Assembly: GCA_905480085.1 (NCBI GenBank)
Contig: CAJQPD010000269.1
Coordinates: 1-7,030, forward strand
DNA: 7,030 nt
Source of the DNA: an uncultured Acidimicrobiia bacterium
GTDB taxonomy: Bacteria; Actinomycetota; Acidimicrobiia; Spongiisociales; JAENVV01
Direction: 5' to 3'
This document shows, piece after piece, positions 6,166 through 7,030 of this stretch; positions within the stretch are counted from its first letter, which is position 1, and every line of letters starts with the position of its first letter. The notes under the pieces were generated by a model that made no database searches, had not been told where the DNA came from, and saw only the letters and a program-made list of their open reading frames with translations. The position numbers and the translations under genes are program-made.

Positions 6166-6240
6166 GAAAAGCTCTCCTCAGGGGGATGTCAAGCAGGGTG
6201 CGGCGTTTCATGGTATCGGATTGGTGGTGTATCACGAGCC
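6166..6240 (-). promoter_or_regulatory. Presumed promoter region of the ABC operon
   Basis: Because the intrinsic terminator at 6241-6276 blocks read-through, the ABC operon promoter should lie here. The region holds two GATAC copies on the minus strand (6213-6217 and 6229-6233), spaced 16 bp apart, which might be -10-like or regulator half-sites. A perfect TTGACA (6187-6192) lies too close to the start codon to act as -35. I cannot name one promoter. Confidence 0.3.
6174..6179 (-). promoter_or_regulatory. Ribosome binding site of the ABC ATPase gene
   Basis: Reads GAGGAG on the minus strand, 8 nt upstream of the GTG at 6163-6165. It supports that unusual start codon over any downstream alternative. 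Confidence 0.65.
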
Positions 6241-6276
6241 AAAAACAAACGACCCGAGCATGAGCTCGGGTCGTTT
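6241..6276 (-). terminator. Strong intrinsic terminator of the response regulator transcript
   Basis: Arms at 6247-6259 and 6264-6276 are perfectly complementary over 13 bp around the 4-nt loop, and the stem core is GACCCGAGC. On the minus strand the stem runs into TTTGTTTTT (6249 down to 6241), the classic U-tract. On the plus strand only three T follow, within the stem itself, and no plus-strand gene ends nearby, so the minus strand is the functional direction. It lies about 155 bp beyond the response regulator stop and ends that transcript before the ABC operon. Confidence 0.9.
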
Positions 6277-6389
6277 CGATGCCTCATTCCCCCACGGCGA
6301 GGCGGTGACCTGGTCCCCTTGGGCTTCCCCTGACCTGGCGGAGCTCACTCTACGTGACATTGAGGCCGCTGGCATCAGTCACTGGTATG

Positions 6390-6421
6390 AATTGATCTCA
6401 TCCTCAAGAATGAGATCAATT
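6390..6421 (-). repeat. 12-bp perfect inverted repeat just after the response regulator stop
   Basis: AATTGATCTCAT (6390-6401) and ATGAGATCAATT (6410-6421) are perfect complements around an 8-nt loop. The element begins 9 bp beyond the regulator stop codon. The stem is AT-rich and has no T-tract after it, so it differs from the GC-rich terminator further on. It may be an mRNA 3'-end stabiliser, a processing site, or a DNA operator for a dimeric regulator. Confidence 0.6.
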
Positions 6422-6430
6422 GGTCAATCT

Positions 6431-7030
6431 CTATTTCGAGCCAGGAATCACGAGGCGGTTCTCGTACGCGAAGACAACCGCCTGGACACGGTCCCGGAGG
6501 CCCAGTTTGGACAACACATGAGACACGTGCGTCTTGACGGTGGTCTCGGAGACAAACAGCGTCTCAGCGATCTCGCCGTTGGACAGGCCGCGGCCCATCA
6601 ACAACAACACCTCGCGTTCCCGGTCGGTCAAGTGGTCGATGGACCTGGTGGGCCCCTTGACGGGATTCTGTTTGTTGAACTGCTCGATCAGTTGGCTGGT
6701 AACCCGTGGTGATAGCACCGAATCACCGCCGGCCACCGTCCGGATAGCGGCGACCAGGTCGCCGGCAAGAGTGTCTTTCATTAGAAACCCGCTGGCGCCG
6801 GCGATAAGTGCCTCGTAAAGGTATTCGTCCGGGTCGAAGGTGGTAACCATGATGATCCTGGTGGCGATGTTGAGCTTGACTATTTCGGCCGTGGCGGCGA
6901 TGCCATCCATATCGGGCATGCGAATGTCCATCAGGATGACGTCCGGAGAGAGTCGGCGAGCCAGATCGACGGCCTCCCGCCCGTTGACCGCTTCGCCAAC
7001 CACCCTGATGTCGGTCTCGGCGTCGAGGAC
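6431..7030 (-). CDS. Two-component response regulator, NarL/LuxR family (N-terminus beyond right edge)
   Basis: The protein is a DNA-binding response regulator that is phosphorylated by a partner histidine kinase. The frame is open to base 7030 and gives 199 residues starting [14 protein letters not shown], so only about the first 20-25 residues (the first strand and acidic pair) are missing. The receiver domain shows the phosphoacceptor Asp35 in [13 protein letters not shown], the switch Thr63 or Thr64 in IIMVTTFD, and the conserved Lys85 in FLMKDT (numbering of the visible part). A linker of about 40 residues leads to the LuxR-type helix-turn-helix: [48 protein letters not shown] at about 134-181. 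A GTG at 7001-7003 is not the real start because the receiver fold continues upstream of it. The neighbouring ABC operon on the same strand is a possible target; the kinase gene may lie upstream, outside the window. Confidence 0.95.
   Translation of the reverse strand, partial: VLDAETDIRVVGEAVNGREAVDLARRLSPDVILMDIRMPDMDGIAATAEIVKLNIATRIIMVTTFDPDEYLYEALIAGASGFLMKDTLAGDLVAAIRTVAGGDSVLSPRVTSQLIEQFNKQNPVKGPTRSIDHLTDREREVLLLMGRGLSNGEIAETLFVSETTVKTHVSHVLSKLGLRDRVQAVVFAYENRLVIPGSK

Noticed and set aside
6187..6192. Perfect TTGACA on the minus strand before the ABC ATPase
   Set aside because: A -10 at normal spacing would fall around the GTG start codon and no matching hexamer is there.
6165..6211. 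Upstream minus-strand ATG at 6209-6211 that could begin a leader peptide overlapping the ABC ATPase
   Set aside because: No ribosome binding site was seen, and the frame runs into the ATPase gene as an Arg-rich shadow.
6306..6338. Direct repeat TGACCTGG (6306-6313 and 6331-6338)
   Set aside because: Two 8-bp copies with no further members or symmetry; most likely chance.
5903..6712. 269-codon plus-strand open frame across the ATPase start, intergenic region and regulator
   Set aside because: It spans a strong terminator and the ends of two secure minus-strand genes, and has no recognisable domain.

Overview
The window looks like an ordinary stretch of chromosome from a moderately high-GC actinobacterium. 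The best clue is the class II fructose-bisphosphate aldolase: from its first residues (MPIATPEKY) to its end it follows the actinobacterial/mycobacterial form of the enzyme, and at 342 aa it has almost the same length. The twin-FtsX permease and the NarL/LuxR response regulator fit the same phylum. A narrower placement, such as Acidimicrobiia, would be a guess. I see no rRNA, tRNA, insertion sequence, phage gene or CRISPR array.

Left part (1-2136), minus strand, transcribed right to left: class II fructose-bisphosphate aldolase (1048-2076); an unrecognised 181-aa protein with one N-terminal membrane anchor (417-962); and the first 123 codons of an NhaA Na+/H+ antiporter, cut by the left edge (1-369). 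The gaps are 85 and 47 bp, so these could be one transcript. However, a 12-bp palindrome and a short inverted repeat lie just upstream of nhaA and could mark a separate control point.

Middle (2077-2929): a 60-bp divergent intergenic region separates fba from a plus-strand DUF454/YbaN-family membrane protein (2137-2559). That gene converges, with only 6 bp between stop codons, on a small minus-strand gene (2566-2793). The small gene encodes a 75-aa Cys/His-rich, zinc-ribbon-like protein with a good ribosome binding site and a plausible promoter of its own.

Right part (2930-7030), minus strand: a two-gene ABC exporter operon, with an ATPase of the MacB/LolD class (5437-6165, GTG start) followed 2 bp later by an 834-aa permease with two FtsX-type halves (2930-5434). 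Upstream is a NarL/LuxR-family response regulator (6431-7030, N-terminus beyond the right edge), which ends in a long 3' untranslated region with a 12-bp inverted repeat and a strong intrinsic terminator (6241-6276). The terminator separates the regulator transcript from the ABC operon, so the exporter needs its own promoter in the roughly 80 bp between them. A natural reading is that a two-component system, with its kinase beyond the right edge, controls the neighbouring exporter; this is inference from position only.

I found no convincing undescribed system. The items most worth a second look are the small Cys/His protein, the structured 3' end of the response regulator gene, the alternative hairpins after the permease, and the palindrome upstream of nhaA.
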